From: Gammaproteobacteria bacterium
GTDB taxonomy: Bacteria; Pseudomonadota; Gammaproteobacteria; HK1
Direction of reading: 5' to 3'
DNA: 5,202 bases
NCBI GenBank assembly: GCA_020444775.1
Contig: JAGRHX010000873.1
Span: 1-5,202 of the forward strand
Shown piece after piece: positions 5,062 to 5,202 of the stretch (position 1 is the stretch's first letter; every line of letters starts with the position of its first letter). The position numbers and the translations under genes were made by a program. The notes beneath the pieces are model-generated. The model did not search any database and was not told the origin of the DNA. It saw nothing but the letters and a program-made list of their open reading frames with translations.

Positions 5062-5202
5062 ATGAGCTGGATCTATTGGCTGATCATGGGGGTGATCTGT
5101 GGCGCGCTGGCCAAGGCGCTGGTGCCCGGCAAGGATCCGGGCGGCTTGTTCATCACCATGCTGCTCGGCATCGTCGGCGCCTTCCTCGGCGGCTTCATCA
5201 GC
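5062..5202 (+). CDS. GlsB/YeaQ/YmgE-family small membrane protein, partial (C-terminus beyond right edge)
   Basis: Forty-seven residues are visible, starting MSWIYWLIMGVICGALAK and continuing to the right edge in frame with no stop. The N-terminal hydrophobic helix (about 3-19), the short polar turn with ALVPGKDPGG (19-28) and the second Gly-rich helix (LFITMLLGIVGAFLGGFIS, 29-47) match the transglycosylase-associated protein family, also called GlsB/YeaQ/YmgE. Members are about 80-90 residues with three membrane segments in the inner membrane; they are linked to general stress, and their molecular function is not known. About half the gene is outside the window. It is divergent from the FAH-lar operon, with a 233-base gap holding both promoters, so shared regulation is possible but nothing in the sequence proves it. 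Confidence 0.88.
   Translation, partial: MSWIYWLIMGVICGALAKALVPGKDPGGLFITMLLGIVGAFLGGFIS

Noticed and set aside
4112..5065. 317-codon plus-strand open frame opposite the FAH gene
   Set aside because: It mirrors the FAH coding region, crosses the divergent promoter gap and overlaps the start of the glsB-like gene; the composition is that of a shadow.
1..5202. CRISPR array, tRNA, rRNA, insertion sequence, integrase or attachment site
   Set aside because: No regularly spaced repeats, cloverleaf-like sequence, transposase or integrase motifs, or terminal repeats were seen on either strand.

Overview
The window is GC-rich (visibly about two-thirds G+C), densely coding bacterial DNA with short intergenic gaps and good Shine-Dalgarno sites. 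Protein character (a GlsB/YeaQ-type membrane protein, a proteobacterial-style FAH-family enzyme) suggests a proteobacterium, possibly a gammaproteobacterium. This is an impression from protein style only; no taxonomic marker gene is present.

Layout. Five genes are supported. Four are on the minus strand, read from high to low coordinates: an FAH (fumarylacetoacetate hydrolase) superfamily enzyme (4828-4040), larC (4010-2580), larE (2522-1650) and larB (1634-951). Gaps of 29, 57 and 15 bases separate them, so they look like one operon. A sigma-70-like -10 box lies just upstream of the first gene, and a long inverted repeat lies 13 bases past the larB stop as a candidate transcription end. After a further intergenic stretch comes a fifth gene, minus strand, encoding an exported or membrane-anchored TPR protein; it runs off the left edge. 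On the right, divergent from the operon, the plus-strand start of a GlsB/YeaQ/YmgE-family small membrane protein runs off the right edge.

How the genes work together. LarB, LarE and LarC are the three enzymes that build the nickel-pincer nucleotide (NPN) cofactor from nicotinic acid adenine dinucleotide: LarB carboxylates and hydrolyses it, LarE inserts two sulfurs, and LarC inserts nickel with CTP use. The complete synthesis set is here. The usual user of the cofactor, LarA (lactate racemase or a related 2-hydroxyacid racemase/epimerase), is absent from the window. The promoter-proximal position is held instead by an FAH-superfamily enzyme, whose relatives act on 2-oxo acids. That link, a His-rich C-terminal tail on LarC (17 His in 31 residues), and a LarE with a CxxC pair plus the conserved later Cys are the points most worth following up.

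No tRNA, rRNA, CRISPR array, insertion sequence or integrase was seen. Long plus-strand open frames opposite larC, larE, larB, the FAH gene and the TPR gene are GC-driven shadows.
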